DNA of 64,000 nt from Paracoccaceae bacterium. Its GTDB lineage: Bacteria > Pseudomonadota > Alphaproteobacteria > Rhodobacterales > Rhodobacteraceae. Under the pieces are notes generated by a model. The model did no database searches. It saw only the letters and a list, made by a program, of their open reading frames with translations, and was not told the DNA's origin. The translations under genes were made by a program, and so were the position numbers. Location: positions 1 to 64,000 of the forward strand of contig WKFI01000019.1 in NCBI GenBank assembly GCA_014872875.1, written 5' to 3'. This document shows, piece after piece, positions 52,559-62,803 of this stretch (positions are counted from its first letter, which is position 1; every line of letters starts with the position of its first letter).

Positions 52559-53488
52559 ATGGTCGAGATCTTTCTGCGGACCCTTCCCTTCTTCGCAATC
52601 ATCGGCCTGGGTTACTGGGCCGGGCGCAGTCGCTTTTTCTCGGAGGAGGCGACAGCCTATCTGACCAAGTTCGTGTTCTTCTTTGCCCTGTCGGCAATGA
52701 TCTTCCGCTTTGCCGCCAATCTGCCCTTTGACGAGATCTTCAACGGCCGACTTATTTTGGCCTATCTTCTCGGGACCTTGGCGGTCTACGTGATTGCCAC
52801 TCTGGTCGGCTGGGCCCGCAAACTGGACATCCCGACAACGGCAGTCGAAGCACAATGTGCCGCCATCGGGAATGTGGGCTTTCTGGGCCTGCCGATGCTG
52901 GCCGCCCTGTTCGGAGACAGCGCTATCGGCGTCGTCATGCTGGTGCTCAGTGTCGATCTGGTGGTTTTTTCCTCGCTCATTGTCATCCTGATCAATGCGG
53001 GCCGCGGCAAGGGGCTGGGGCTGGCCACGTTCCGACAGGTTGGAATGGGTCTTTTGCGCAACCCGATGATCGTTTCGATCACTCTGGGCATGACCTGGTC
53101 CGCTCTGGCTCTGCCCATTCCTGAACCGATGAACGATTTCCTGCTCATCCTCGGCGGAGCCGCGACACCCGGCGCCCTGTTTGCCATTGGCGCCTCGCTG
53201 GCCGGGAAATCGGCCGAGCGGGTGGAAATTGCCGTCTGGCTGAGTTTTGCCAAACTGGTGATCCACCCGGCCTGTGTTGCAATCATGGTTTTGATCGTGA
53301 TGCCCTTGGACAACTTCACAGCAGCCGTAGCCGTATCCGCGGCCGCCCTTCCGGTTGCAGGCAACGTGTATATGCTGGCACAGCATTACGGTATCGCACC
53401 GCACCGCGTTTCTGCTGCCATCTTGTTCTCGACCCTTGCCAGCATTGCCACCGTGCCGCCGGTCATCGCTTGGCTCACCGCCATGTGA
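52559..53488 (+). CDS. AEC-family transporter (auxin efflux carrier type)
   Basis: 309 aa, about ten membrane helices in two repeats of five. Typical segments are FFALSAMIFRFAANLPF, AIGNVGFLGLPMLAALFGDSAIG with the cross-over NVGFLG motif, and AVAVSAAALPVAGNVYMLAQHYG. AEC proteins export or import small organic acids such as malate. No obvious ribosome binding site precedes ATG 52559. Substrate unknown. Confidence 0.87.
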   Translation: MVEIFLRTLPFFAIIGLGYWAGRSRFFSEEATAYLTKFVFFFALSAMIFRFAANLPFDEIFNGRLILAYLLGTLAVYVIATLVGWARKLDIPTTAVEAQCAAIGNVGFLGLPMLAALFGDSAIGVVMLVLSVDLVVFSSLIVILINAGRGKGLGLATFRQVGMGLLRNPMIVSITLGMTWSALALPIPEPMNDFLLILGGAATPGALFAIGASLAGKSAERVEIAVWLSFAKLVIHPACVAIMVLIVMPLDNFTAAVAVSAAALPVAGNVYMLAQHYGIAPHRVSAAILFSTLASIATVPPVIAWLTAM

Positions 53489-53599
53489 AACCGCAAATCA
53501 GGCATCTTTTGCCGCAAACCGCGTCCTCCCGGACGCGCCTGTACTGGACGCCCGGCGATGTGAGCGTTAGCGATGGGGCAAAGCACAAGGAGTCGATTC

Positions 53600-54433
53600 A
53601 TGGAAACCGTTTCGGAAAACAAGGCCTTCGGTGGCGTTCAGGGAGTCTATCGTCACGCAAGCGCCGCAACCGGCTGCGACATGACATTTGGCCTGTTCCT
53701 GCCCGAAGAAGCCAAGGACGGGCCGGTTCCGGTTCTGTGGTACCTGTCTGGCCTGACCTGCACCCATGAAAACGCGATGACCAAGGCCGGGGCCCAAGGC
53801 TGGGCCGCCGAACAGGGCATCGCGGTTGTGTTCCCGGATACTTCGCCGCGCGGCGAAGGTGTGGCCGATGACGATGCCTACGATCTGGGTCAGGGCGCAG
53901 GTTTCTATGTCAATGCAACGCAGGAACCCTGGGCACCGCATTTCAACATGTGGGACTACGTGGCCGAGGACCTGCCCTCTCTGCTGGGACAGAATTTCGC
54001 CATCGATTTGGACCGCCAAGCCATCACCGGCCATTCCATGGGCGGGCACGGCGCACTGACACTGGCGATGAACCTGCCGGGTCGGTACCGCTCGGTTTCC
54101 GCCTTTGCGCCGATCTCTAACCCGACCGGCTCGGACTGGGGCCGCAAGCAGCTGAGCGCTTATCTGGGCGATGACGAAGCCAACTGGGCCAAACATGACG
54201 CATCTCTGATGATGCGCGAAACGGGCTTTGACGGACCGATCCTGGTGGATACCGGCACAACCGACCAGTTCATCGACCTGCTCAAGCCCGAGGCGCTGGC
54301 CCAAGCCGTGGCCGAGCGTCGCCAGCAGGCGACCCTGCGCCTGCAGCCGGGCTACGACCACAGCTATTTCTTCGTATCGACCTTCATGGAAGAACACATC
54401 GCCTTCCATGCCGACGCGCTGTATCGGGACTGA
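53600..54433 (+). CDS. fghA: S-formylglutathione hydrolase
   Basis: 277 aa from ATG 53600 with AAGGAG upstream. Esterase D fold: LSGLTCTHENAMTKAGAQGWAAEQGIAVVFPDTSPRG, nucleophile Ser in GHSMGGHGAL, Asp in VDTGTTDQF and His in YDHSYFF. It hydrolyses S-formylglutathione to formate and glutathione, the final glutathione-linked step of formaldehyde oxidation. Fits with the C1 release from the amine genes, although 24 kb away. The partner GSH-dependent formaldehyde dehydrogenase is not in the window. sthA follows three bp later. Confidence 0.94.
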   Translation: METVSENKAFGGVQGVYRHASAATGCDMTFGLFLPEEAKDGPVPVLWYLSGLTCTHENAMTKAGAQGWAAEQGIAVVFPDTSPRGEGVADDDAYDLGQGAGFYVNATQEPWAPHFNMWDYVAEDLPSLLGQNFAIDLDRQAITGHSMGGHGALTLAMNLPGRYRSVSAFAPISNPTGSDWGRKQLSAYLGDDEANWAKHDASLMMRETGFDGPILVDTGTTDQFIDLLKPEALAQAVAERRQQATLRLQPGYDHSYFFVSTFMEEHIAFHADALYRD

Positions 54434-54436
54434 GCC

Positions 54437-55921
54437 ATGGCCGAGTTCGATTATGACCTGATCATCATCGGATCCGGCCCCTCGGGCCGGGCCGCCGCCA
54501 TTCAGGCCGGAAAACTGAAACGCAAGGTTCTGGTCATTGACCGCAAGGACCGTCTGGGCGGCGTCTCGGTCCACACGGGAACCATCCCGTCCAAGACTCT
54601 GCGTGAAACGGTGTTGAACCTTTCGGGTTGGCGCGAACGCAGCTTCTATGGTCGCTCCTACCGCGTGAAGGATCAGATCAGCGCCGAGGACCTGAAAGCC
54701 CGCTTGCACATGACTCTCGACTACGAAGTCGATGTGTTGGAACACCAGTTCAACCGCAACCATGTGGAGACACTGAACGGTCTGGCCAAGTTCGTGGGTC
54801 CGCACGAGATCGAAGTCGCGACCGAGGCCGGCGACACCACCCGCGTGACCAGCGCCAAGTTCCTGATCGCCACCGGCACCCGGACCTATCGGCCCGATTA
54901 TGTGCCGTTCAACGGCAAGACTGTTGTTGACGGTGACGACTTTCTGGAAATGGATGAAATCCCGCGGTCGCTCTGTGTGATCGGGGCCGGTGTCATTGGG
55001 GTCGAATATGCCACCATGTTCTCGGCACTGGACGTGCGGGTCACACTGATTGAACCGCGCGAGACTTTCCTGGACTTCATCGACAGTCACCTGATCGAGG
55101 AGTTTACCCATCAGATTCGCGAAAACGGTGTGGATCTGCGTTTGGGCGCAGCGGTCGAAAAGATCGAAGATGAAGGTTCTCACATCGAGATCAGCCTGGA
55201 CAATGGTCGCCATATCCGGGCCGAAATGCTGCTGTTTGCGGCCGGTCGTATGGGCGCAACCTCTGCACTGAACCTGGACGCCGTGGGGTTGCCCACCGAT
55301 CATCGGGGACGGCTGGAGGTCGAACGCAAGACCTACCAGACATCGGTGCCGCATATCTATGCAACGGGGGACGTGATCGGCCATCCGTCTCTGGCCTCCA
55401 CCTCGCTCCAGCAAGGGCGCGTTGCAGCCTGTCACGCGCTGGAAACTCCAACCATGCCGGAAAGTCCGTGGTTCCCCTACGGGATCTACTCGGTTCCGGA
55501 AATGTCCACTTGCGGCATGTCCGAGGAAGAACTGCAGGAGCGCGGTATCCCATACGAGGTCGGCGTGGCCCGGTTCCGTGAAACCTCGCGCGGGCATATC
55601 ATGGGGTTGGAACACGGCATGCTGAAAATGCTGCTCAGCCTCAAGACCCGGCGTGTTCTGGGCGTTCAGATTGTCGGTGAAGGCGCGACCGAGCTGATCC
55701 ATATCGGTCAGGCGGTGATGAACCTGAAAGGCACCGTGGATTACTTTATCCAGAACACGTTCAACTATCCGACACTGGCCGAAGCCTACAAGATTGCTGG
55801 TCTGGACGCGTTCAACCGGATGCCGATCCCGGACGAGTTCAAGGTCAAGAAGAAGCCAGTCGAAAAGACCGTGCCAGACAAGAAGATCGACGGCACGGCC
55901 GAGGGCAAGGCAGCGGAGTAA
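54437..55921 (+). CDS. sthA: Si-specific NAD(P)+ transhydrogenase (soluble)
   Basis: 494 aa flavoprotein of the disulfide-reductase family. FAD motif [16 protein letters not shown]. The redox-active CxxxxC is replaced by [13 protein letters not shown], as in SthA. NAD-binding [16 protein letters not shown] and the dimerisation domain with [15 protein letters not shown] are present. A Lys-rich tail ([13 protein letters not shown]) is an extension. It moves hydride between NADH and NADPH, useful when Tmm and Dmm consume NADPH. It overlaps the next start by 1 bp (TAATG). Confidence 0.92.
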   Translation: MAEFDYDLIIIGSGPSGRAAAIQAGKLKRKVLVIDRKDRLGGVSVHTGTIPSKTLRETVLNLSGWRERSFYGRSYRVKDQISAEDLKARLHMTLDYEVDVLEHQFNRNHVETLNGLAKFVGPHEIEVATEAGDTTRVTSAKFLIATGTRTYRPDYVPFNGKTVVDGDDFLEMDEIPRSLCVIGAGVIGVEYATMFSALDVRVTLIEPRETFLDFIDSHLIEEFTHQIRENGVDLRLGAAVEKIEDEGSHIEISLDNGRHIRAEMLLFAAGRMGATSALNLDAVGLPTDHRGRLEVERKTYQTSVPHIYATGDVIGHPSLASTSLQQGRVAACHALETPTMPESPWFPYGIYSVPEMSTCGMSEEELQERGIPYEVGVARFRETSRGHIMGLEHGMLKMLLSLKTRRVLGVQIVGEGATELIHIGQAVMNLKGTVDYFIQNTFNYPTLAEAYKIAGLDAFNRMPIPDEFKVKKKPVEKTVPDKKIDGTAEGKAAE

Positions 55922-56373
55922 TGGCTCTGTATGTCGACGCCGATGCCTGTCCGGTGAAAGACGAATGTGAGCGGGTCGCAACCCGCCACAAACTGCCCAT
56001 GTTCGTCGTCTCGAACGGTGGGTTGCGCCCTTCGCGCAACCCCTTGGTGCAAACCATCATCGTGTCCGAAGGCGCCGATGAGGCCGACAAATGGATCGCC
56101 GAGCGCTGTGGCACGGGTGACGTGGTGGTTACCGGCGACATCCCGCTGGCCGCAAAATGTATCGAAGCCGGCGCAAGAGTGCTGCGCCACAACGGCGAAC
56201 GCTTCACCCAAGCCAATATTGGTCAGCAACTGGCAATGCGGGATCTGATGGCGGACTTGCGGGCGGCGAACCCTTTGGGGACACAAGGCAGCGGCAAAGG
56301 CTTTACCAAAGCAGATCGCTCCCGGTTCCTGGATGCGCTGGAACGTGAAATCCGCGCGGCAAAGCCCGTTTAA
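55921..56373 (+). CDS. YaiI/YqxD family protein (DUF188)
   Basis: 150 aa starting [15 protein letters not shown], the hallmark of the DUF188 family with acidic residues of a PIN-like nuclease fold ([30 protein letters not shown]). Function not established. The start overlaps the sthA stop (TAATG), so it is coupled. Full length for the family. Confidence 0.92.
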   Translation: MALYVDADACPVKDECERVATRHKLPMFVVSNGGLRPSRNPLVQTIIVSEGADEADKWIAERCGTGDVVVTGDIPLAAKCIEAGARVLRHNGERFTQANIGQQLAMRDLMADLRAANPLGTQGSGKGFTKADRSRFLDALEREIRAAKPV

Positions 56374-56484
56374 GCCTGTGTCAAACTGACGTTCCGCGTA
56401 TAACAACTTGGACATAGGCACCCAGAAAACTCACGCATTTTCTTGTCCGCCCCGCATGATACACATGATCAGAAAGGCCCCCTC

Positions 56485-57105
56485 ATGACCATCTCAGCTG
56501 TCGTGTTCGACATCGGCAATGTCTTGATCGAATGGAGGCCAGAGCGGTTCTATGACGCTGCGATCGGCGAAGACAGGCGGCGTGCCATGTTTGCCGAGGT
56601 CGACCTGCATGGCATGAACGATCTGGTAGATCGTGGGCATCATTTCACCGAAACGATCTATGATTGGGCCGAGAAATACCCGGAATGGCGCAATGAAATC
56701 CGGATGTGGCATGACAACTGGCTGGATCTTGCGACGCCCCAGATCCCGCACTCGGTCCGCCTGATGCGCGCTCTGCGGCGGCAGGGAACCCAGACTTTCA
56801 TTCTATCGAATATCGGCATTCAGACCTGGGATCTGGCTGTCGGCAGATACCCTTTTCTGGCAGAATTTGATCGCGCTTATGTGTCGGGTTATATGAAAAC
56901 CGCAAAACCCGACGCGGATATCTATGCACAGGTCGAACGGGATTGCGGCCTTGCCCCGGAACGCCTTATCTTTGCAGATGACAGACAGGACAACATAGAC
57001 ACGGCTGCGGCACGCGGTTGGAAAACGCATTTGTTCACGGATCCTCAAGGCTGGGCTGACAGGCTGGTCGTCGAGGGCCTCCTGACAGCGGAGGATGCAA
57101 CATGA
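56485..57105 (+). CDS. HAD-superfamily hydrolase (YihX-like)
   Basis: 206 aa from ATG 56485. The nucleophile motif is VVFDIGNVLIEWRPERFYDAAIG, in which the second Asp of the usual DxD is Gly, as in YihX-like phosphatases. ILSNIGI holds motif II and KPDADIYAQVERDCGLAPERLIFADDRQDNIDTAAARGW motifs III and IV. It probably dephosphorylates a small phosphoester. Stop overlaps the ornithine-cyclodeaminase start (ATGA). Confidence 0.9.
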   Translation: MTISAVVFDIGNVLIEWRPERFYDAAIGEDRRRAMFAEVDLHGMNDLVDRGHHFTETIYDWAEKYPEWRNEIRMWHDNWLDLATPQIPHSVRLMRALRRQGTQTFILSNIGIQTWDLAVGRYPFLAEFDRAYVSGYMKTAKPDADIYAQVERDCGLAPERLIFADDRQDNIDTAAARGWKTHLFTDPQGWADRLVVEGLLTAEDAT

Positions 57106-58019
57106 CGCTCCCGTATATCTCGTTTGACGAGGGGGACGCATTGCTGGATTGGGTAGAGTTCACCGAGGCTTTGGCCGCCGGGCATTCCCTCTCCAAGGCC
57201 AAGATTGACGATACTTTCCTCTATCGTGATCCTGACACGCTACTCAGCCGGGCGGCTTGGATCGACGGGATGGGCATGGCCGTGAAGACCGCAACCGTGT
57301 TCCCCGGTAACCCCGACAGGGGTGCCCCAATGATAAACGGAGCCGTCAATCTGTATGATGATCGCGACGGTACTCTGGCGGCTTTGCTGGATTTCCACCT
57401 GGTCACCAAATGGAAAACAGCTGGCGACAGTTTGCTTGGTGCGCTTCGGCTCGCCAATCCGGACAGTCGGCACATCCTGATTGTTGGCGCAGGTACGGTA
57501 GGCGGATCCCTGATCGACGCGTTCAAGGCCGGGTTCCCGAAGGCTGAGATCAGCCTTTGGAACCGAACCCGCGACAAGGCCAGTGCCCTGGCGCAGACGC
57601 GGCCGGGAACATCGGTGGCCGATGAACTTGAGCCTGCCGTGCGCGGGGCCGACATCATCGTGACGGCGACCATGTCCTCACAACCGGTTATTCTGGGAGA
57701 CTGGCTGAGCGCTGGTCAGCATCTGAACCTGATCGGTGCCTATCGTCCAGACATGCGTGAGGCTGACGATGCCGCGTTGTTGAAATCGTTGGTCTTCGTG
57801 GACAGTTTTGACACCACGCTGGATCATATTGGTGAGTTGAAAATCCCATTGAAAGAAGGGGCCATCACCCGTGAACACGTTCTGGCAGATTACTATTCTC
57901 TGGATCGCTTTCCCGCCTATGACCCTGACCAGATCACGCTTTTCAAGAACGGCGGCGGGGCCCATCTGGACCTGATGACCAGCCACCATATTTTACAGAA
58001 ATGGAAGGAACGGGGATGA
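57102..58019 (+). CDS. Ornithine cyclodeaminase / mu-crystallin family protein
   Basis: 305 aa. NAD-binding ILIVGAGTVGGSLIDAFKAGFPKAEISLWNR near residue 125; VTKWKTAGDSLLGAL includes the family's catalytic-region Lys. The family includes ornithine cyclodeaminase, ketimine reductases and alanine dehydrogenases; the natural reaction here is undecided. It is middle of a tightly overlapping trio with HAD and alpha/beta hydrolase genes. Confidence 0.9.
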   Translation: MTLPYISFDEGDALLDWVEFTEALAAGHSLSKAKIDDTFLYRDPDTLLSRAAWIDGMGMAVKTATVFPGNPDRGAPMINGAVNLYDDRDGTLAALLDFHLVTKWKTAGDSLLGALRLANPDSRHILIVGAGTVGGSLIDAFKAGFPKAEISLWNRTRDKASALAQTRPGTSVADELEPAVRGADIIVTATMSSQPVILGDWLSAGQHLNLIGAYRPDMREADDAALLKSLVFVDSFDTTLDHIGELKIPLKEGAITREHVLADYYSLDRFPAYDPDQITLFKNGGGAHLDLMTSHHILQKWKERG

Positions 58020-58942
58020 TTTGGCTGTTGGGAATTCTGATCTGCGTCGGCGCGCTGCCTTTCGTGATAGAATCCCGACGAAAACCAATGGACACCGAGG
58101 CCCGTAAAACCGCACCGGGCGAATTCGTGGAGCTCAGCCAAGGTCTGACCCACTACCGTTGGATCGGGCCGGTACGCGGGCCGATTGCCGTCTGTGTGCA
58201 CGGTTTGACCACACCGTCCTTTGTCTGGGGCGGTCTTGCGCGCGGCCTCTCGGCTATGGGGTTCCGCGTTCTGGTTTATGATCTTTACGGGCGGGGTTAT
58301 TCTGATCGCCCCAAAGGACCGCAGGACAGAGCCTTTTTCCTGCGTCAGCTAGAGGACCTGTTGGACCATCAGGACGTGCGCGAGGACTTCACCTTGATCG
58401 GGTATTCAATGGGAGGCGCCATCGCGACGGCATTTGCCGCAGCCCATCCCGATCGGGTACGCCAGGTCCTTCTCATCGCCGCAGCCGGGTTGGGCACGAA
58501 CCCCGGTAGGCTTTCACAATTCATCAAAAGCACACCGATCTTTGGCGACTGGTTGATGATGGCGCTCTTTCCACTTTCTCACAAACGGGCTGTTGAGGCC
58601 GATCGAGACGCACCCAGCTCGGTTCCGGACATCGTACCCCAAATGTTGGGAGAATTGTCCTATCGCGGTTATATCCGGTCCGTGCTCGCGTCTTTGCGAG
58701 GCATTCTGCGTGAAGACATGGCGTCGGATCACAAAACTCTGCACAAGGCAGGCGTACCCGTTCTGGCAATCTGGGGACGCAAGGATTCCGTCATCCCACT
58801 GACGGCGATGGGACGCCTGGCCGAGGTCAGCCGCTCCACCCGACAGGATGTGATCGAAGACGCCGGTCACGGTCTGACCTATACGCATACTGATCAGATC
58901 CTGGAGATCCTCAAGGAAACACAGCAGGATGCACTGGTCTGA
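58016..58942 (+). CDS. Alpha/beta hydrolase
   Basis: 308 aa from ATG 58016, overlapping the ornithine-cyclodeaminase stop. One hydrophobic N-terminal stretch (MIWLLGILICVGALPFVIE) suggests membrane anchoring or export. Core: oxyanion HGLTTPSFVWGG, nucleophile GYSMGGA, acid in IWGRKDSVIPL and His in DAGHGLTYTH. Substrate unknown. Convergent with the MFS gene, 10 bp between stops. Confidence 0.9.
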   Translation: MIWLLGILICVGALPFVIESRRKPMDTEARKTAPGEFVELSQGLTHYRWIGPVRGPIAVCVHGLTTPSFVWGGLARGLSAMGFRVLVYDLYGRGYSDRPKGPQDRAFFLRQLEDLLDHQDVREDFTLIGYSMGGAIATAFAAAHPDRVRQVLLIAAAGLGTNPGRLSQFIKSTPIFGDWLMMALFPLSHKRAVEADRDAPSSVPDIVPQMLGELSYRGYIRSVLASLRGILREDMASDHKTLHKAGVPVLAIWGRKDSVIPLTAMGRLAEVSRSTRQDVIEDAGHGLTYTHTDQILEILKETQQDALV

Positions 58943-58952
58943 AAGCTTTGGC

Positions 58953-60203
58953 TCAGGCTGAGGCGAGGTTTGCCCTTGACGGCAATGGACGTTCCTTCAC
59001 CGGCAGATGGACAATCGCGCTGAAGGCGCCAACACCAACCCCGATCCACCAGACAAAGGTGTAATCGCCGTATGCATCATACATCCGTCCACCCAGCCAA
59101 ACGCCCAGGAAACTGCCCAGCTGATGGCTCAGGAACACGATGCCATAAAGCGTCCCCATGTAACGCAAGCCGTAAATATGCGCGACAAGGCCGGAGGTCA
59201 GCGGTACTGTGGCCAGCCACATGGACCCCATTACGACCGAAAAGATGATCACGGTCATGGGAGTGATCGGGAACATGATGAACAGGGCCGCCGCGATCGT
59301 GCGCCCGGTATAGATGCCCGCCAGCAGGTATTTCTTGGAATACCGCTTGCCTGCCCAGCCTGCGGCCAAGGTGCCCAGCACATTCGCCGCCCCGATCAGC
59401 GAAATTGCGACCGCGCCCAAAGCAGACGTGGTAGAAATGCCAATCGTGTCCAATGCAGACCCCGGCAGGATTGGGCCGCACATCTCGGTTACGAAGGCGG
59501 GAAAGTGCGCAGTGACAAAGGCCAGTTGATAACCGCAGCTGAAAAAGCCCAGAAAGATCAGCGTATAGGAAGGATCCTTGAACGCCTTGATCAGGATCTC
59601 GCCCATGCTTTCTTCCAGTTCCTGCCGATTGGCGACAGTAGGTGAACGCATGAACGGCAGAGTCAGGATCAACGCCAGAATGGTGGCGGCAAAGACCAGG
59701 AAAACCTGCTGCCAGCTGAGGAAGGTCAGCATCCATTCGGCCGAAGGTGCGCCGATGATCTGTCCGACCGATCCCGCAGCAGTCACGATGGCCAGCGACA
59801 TGGACCGGTTTTCGTCCGAGCTGGCCCGACCGACAACCGCCAGAACCACGCCAAAACCGGTGCCAGCAACACCGAAACCCACAAGCCAGGCATAGCTTTG
59901 ATGCTCCAGCGGCGTGGTGGACCACGCGCTTAGAACCATGCCCGCGGCATAGGTCAACGCCCCCAGGATGATCGCCTTGCGATCACCGATCTTTTCCGCG
60001 ATTGCTCCAAAGATCGGCTGACCGATACCCCAGGCCAGATTCTGGATGGCAATGGCCAGTGAAAATTCGCTACGCTGCCATCCGAACTCGTCTGCAATCG
60101 GGATCTGGAACACCCCGAACGAGGCGCGCACTGCAAAGCTGACCATGATGATCACGCATCCGGCAATCAGCACCGGAGTAAAAAGCGGTGTCTGTTTTTC
60201 CAT
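58953..60203 (-). CDS. MFS transporter (oxalate/formate or monocarboxylate-like group)
   Basis: 416 aa from ATG 60203 with GGGGG upstream; a much longer frame up to 60542 is rejected because the additional 113 residues lack family similarity and run over the zapE control region. Twelve membrane segments are visible. N-terminal half FGVFQIPIADEFGWQRSEFSLAIAIQNLAWGIGQPIFGAIAEKIGDRKAI is typical of the OFA/monocarboxylate MFS branch. Substrate unknown. Confidence 0.87.
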   Translation of the reverse strand: MEKQTPLFTPVLIAGCVIIMVSFAVRASFGVFQIPIADEFGWQRSEFSLAIAIQNLAWGIGQPIFGAIAEKIGDRKAIILGALTYAAGMVLSAWSTTPLEHQSYAWLVGFGVAGTGFGVVLAVVGRASSDENRSMSLAIVTAAGSVGQIIGAPSAEWMLTFLSWQQVFLVFAATILALILTLPFMRSPTVANRQELEESMGEILIKAFKDPSYTLIFLGFFSCGYQLAFVTAHFPAFVTEMCGPILPGSALDTIGISTTSALGAVAISLIGAANVLGTLAAGWAGKRYSKKYLLAGIYTGRTIAAALFIMFPITPMTVIIFSVVMGSMWLATVPLTSGLVAHIYGLRYMGTLYGIVFLSHQLGSFLGVWLGGRMYDAYGDYTFVWWIGVGVGAFSAIVHLPVKERPLPSRANLASA

Positions 60204-60373
60204 CAATGCCCCCGGAGGTCCCTTAAAAATCCCGAAGGCACAGCGTAACGATATCGCCAACTCCGTCAAATCAGGAATTTTGCGGTGACAGATAAGGAAA
60301 TTTGAAGTGAACTGGCCCTCTGCACTGCATTCAGGTGCTTCAAAACAGGGGCGTGGCGCGCTATGGCTTTGAA

Positions 60374-61447
60374 ATGACGGATGTAAACGCGCTTTACCAG
60401 GACAGGGTCGCCAGCGGTGAATTGCGGCCAGACGAGGCACAATTGGCCGTGCTCCCGGAATTTCAACGGATCGCGGATGGTTTGTTGGCCGAACCCGTGA
60501 AACGCGGCTTCTTTCGCCGGGCTGCACCTCCGCCGGCGCCAAAGGGGCTGTACTTGTGGGGCGGCGTCGGGCGCGGCAAGTCCATGTTGATGGACCTCTT
60601 CGTCGATGCGCTGGAGGATGTGCCCTCCAGGCGCGTCCATTTCCACGCCTTCATGCAGGAAATCCACGGCGCCATGCACGAGGCGCGGCAGCGCGGTGTC
60701 GATGACGCCATAGCCCCCGTTGCAGCCGACGTTGCCAATTCTGTGCGCCTGCTGGCCTTTGACGAAATGCAGATCACCGACATCACCGACGCGATGATCG
60801 TCGGGCGCCTGTTCGAGGCGCTGTTCGAGGCCGGGGTCGTCGTAGTGACCACATCCAACCGGGTGCCTGACGATCTGTACAAGAACGGTCTGAACCGCCA
60901 GTTGTTCCTGCCCTTCATCGAGTTGATCAAGGACAAGATGGATGTGCGGGAAATGGTCAGCCCGACCGATTACCGGCAGGATCGCTTGCAAGGCGCGCAG
61001 GTCTACTTCACACCGATCGGCCCCGAGGCCAATGCTCAGATCCGGTCGATTTGGGCGGATCTGAGCGGTGGACCTGCCTCACCCCTGACCTTGGAAGTGA
61101 AAGGGCGCGAAGTGGTTTTGCCAGCGTTTCGAAATGGCGTGGCGCGGGCCAGTTTCTATGATCTCTGTGGCAAGATGCTGGGACCGGGTGATTACCTTGC
61201 CATAGCCCAGGAGGTGAAGGTTCTGATCCTGGAGAACATTCCTCAACTGAGCCGCAACAACTTCAACGAAGCCAAACGTTTTGTCACCCTGATTGACGCG
61301 CTGTACGAGGCCAAGGTGCGCCTGATCTGTTCCGCTGCAGCCCAGCCCGAAATGCTCTATGTCGAAGGCGAAGGCACGTTCGAATTTGAACGCACGGCTT
61401 CGCGTCTGCGCGAGATGCAGGACAAGGATTGGGGACAGGAGGCATAA
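60374..61447 (+). CDS. zapE: Cell division ATPase ZapE (AFG1-like)
   Basis: 357 aa from ATG 60374. Walker A GGVGRGKSMLMD near residue 73, Walker B LLAFDEMQITDI, sensor region TSNRVPDDLYKNGLNRQLFLPFI. The end KVRLICSAAAQPEMLY fits the family. ZapE modulates Z-ring dynamics or mitochondrial-type protein turnover in homologues. Followed by copy 2 of the dispersed repeat with GC hairpins. Confidence 0.92.
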   Translation: MTDVNALYQDRVASGELRPDEAQLAVLPEFQRIADGLLAEPVKRGFFRRAAPPPAPKGLYLWGGVGRGKSMLMDLFVDALEDVPSRRVHFHAFMQEIHGAMHEARQRGVDDAIAPVAADVANSVRLLAFDEMQITDITDAMIVGRLFEALFEAGVVVVTTSNRVPDDLYKNGLNRQLFLPFIELIKDKMDVREMVSPTDYRQDRLQGAQVYFTPIGPEANAQIRSIWADLSGGPASPLTLEVKGREVVLPAFRNGVARASFYDLCGKMLGPGDYLAIAQEVKVLILENIPQLSRNNFNEAKRFVTLIDALYEAKVRLICSAAAQPEMLYVEGEGTFEFERTASRLREMQDKDWGQEA

Positions 61448-61514
61448 GGGGGCGCTGCCCCCCGGCCCCAAAGGGGCCTCCCCCCGAGGTATTTCCGACC
61501 AGAAAGAAGCAGGA
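61448..61514 (+). repeat. Copy 2 of the interspersed repeat with GC hairpins
   Basis: Two hairpins, GGGGGC-GCT-GCCCCC (61448-61462) and GGCCCC-AAA-GGGGCC (61464-61478), are followed by AGGTATTTCC and GACCAGAAAGAAGCAGGA (61487-61514). The last 28 bp match 37853-37880 at 26 positions. It sits directly downstream of zapE and may also serve as its terminator. Confidence 0.85.
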
Positions 61515-61528
61515 CGCCCGCGAGCGGA

Positions 61529-62803
61529 TCAGCCGTTATCGCGCAGGATGTTCCCAGCAAGGTAGAGTGAGCCGCAGATCAGGATGCGAGCCTCCGGTGT
61601 TTCAGCCAGTATCGCTTGCAATGCGGTAGTGACGTCAGCGGCAGTCCGGGCCGTCAGCCCGACCGACTCCGCAGCGTTGGCGGTTTCCTCGGCAGGCAGG
61701 GTGTTCTGCTCTCCGGGGATGGAAATAGCGGTCAGGCTGTCCGCTTGCGCAGCCAGCGGGCGCAGATACCCGGTCACGTCCTTGGTGTTGAGCATGCCGC
61801 ATATCAGATGAGTTGGGCGTTTTGGCAGCGTCGCCAGCAGATCTGCCAGAGCTTCGCCAGCGGCAGCGTTGTGACCGCCATCCAGCCACAGCTCGGCTTC
61901 GCCTGCGGCCTCGACCAGCGGGCCGGTTTTCAGACGCTGCATCCGGGCGGGCCATTCGGCGTTGGTCATGGCAGCCTCGCACGCAGTCTCATCGGCACCC
62001 AAATGGCGCAGTGCTGCAATTGCGGCACCAGCGTTCAAAACCTGATGTGCCCCAAGAAGCGCAGGCATGGGCAGGTCCAGAAGACCGTTTTCGTCCTGAT
62101 AGATCAGGCGTCCGCGTTCGGTGGAAACATGCCAATGCTGACCATGGACAAAGAGCGGTGCGCCAAGGCGGTTGGCGGTGGCTTCGATCACCTCCAGCGC
62201 CTCGTCAGCTTGCGGACCGACAATGCAGGGCACACCGCGTTTGATGATCCCGGCCTTTTCGACTGCAATCTTGGCCAGCGTGTTGCCGAGGAATTGCTCA
62301 TGATCGATGGAGACCGGTGTGATCACCGTAAGCTCGGGGCGGTCCAGTACGTTGGTCGCATCCAGACGTCCGCCCAGCCCGACCTCAAGCAGAGTGTAAT
62401 CTGCCGGGTTGCGCGCAAAGGCCAGTAGTGCCGCACAGGTGGTGATTTCGAAATAGGTGATGTCGATGCCGCCGTTCTTGGCATAACACTCATCCAGGAT
62501 CTCGGTCAGATGCTCTTCGCTGATCAGCTCGCCACCAAGGCGGATTCGTTCGTGGAACCTTGCCAGATGCGGCGAGGTATAGGCGTGAACGGATTTGCCC
62601 AGACCTTCGAGCCCGGCGCGGATCATCGCCTGGGTCGAGCCCTTGCCGTTGGTTCCGGCAAGGTGGATGACCGGAGGCAAGTCGTTCTGAGGGCTATCCA
62701 GGGCATCCAGCAAGCGCCAGACCCGATCCAGGGTCAGATCGATGATTTTGGGGTGCAGCGCCATCATCCGGTCGAGGATGGCATCCGAGCTTTTGGCGAT
62801 CAT
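61529..62803 (-). CDS. folC: Bifunctional folylpolyglutamate synthase / dihydrofolate synthase
   Basis: 424 aa, standard for FolC. P-loop [35 protein letters not shown]; Mur-ligase C-terminal [22 protein letters not shown]. It adds glutamates to dihydropteroate and folates. Useful for the folate demand of the C1 pathways here. Starts within the accD stop (ATGA overlap at 62800-62803), a common alphaproteobacterial pair. Confidence 0.95.
   Translation of the reverse strand: MIAKSSDAILDRMMALHPKIIDLTLDRVWRLLDALDSPQNDLPPVIHLAGTNGKGSTQAMIRAGLEGLGKSVHAYTSPHLARFHERIRLGGELISEEHLTEILDECYAKNGGIDITYFEITTCAALLAFARNPADYTLLEVGLGGRLDATNVLDRPELTVITPVSIDHEQFLGNTLAKIAVEKAGIIKRGVPCIVGPQADEALEVIEATANRLGAPLFVHGQHWHVSTERGRLIYQDENGLLDLPMPALLGAHQVLNAGAAIAALRHLGADETACEAAMTNAEWPARMQRLKTGPLVEAAGEAELWLDGGHNAAAGEALADLLATLPKRPTHLICGMLNTKDVTGYLRPLAAQADSLTAISIPGEQNTLPAEETANAAESVGLTARTAADVTTALQAILAETPEARILICGSLYLAGNILRDNG

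Noticed and set aside
53567-55981. 804-aa minus-strand frame opposite fghA and sthA
   Set aside because: Length arises from high GC and codon bias of the two real genes on the other strand; the translation has no domain.
59978-60542. N-terminal extension of the MFS gene to 60542
   Set aside because: It would add 113 residues without membrane or family features and would overlap the zapE start. The ATG at 60203 has a good ribosome binding site and begins the conserved part.
61448-61478. CRISPR or insertion-sequence end at the GC-rich hairpins
   Set aside because: No repeat-spacer pattern, no transposase and no terminal inverted repeats were found; only a small dispersed repeat is supported.
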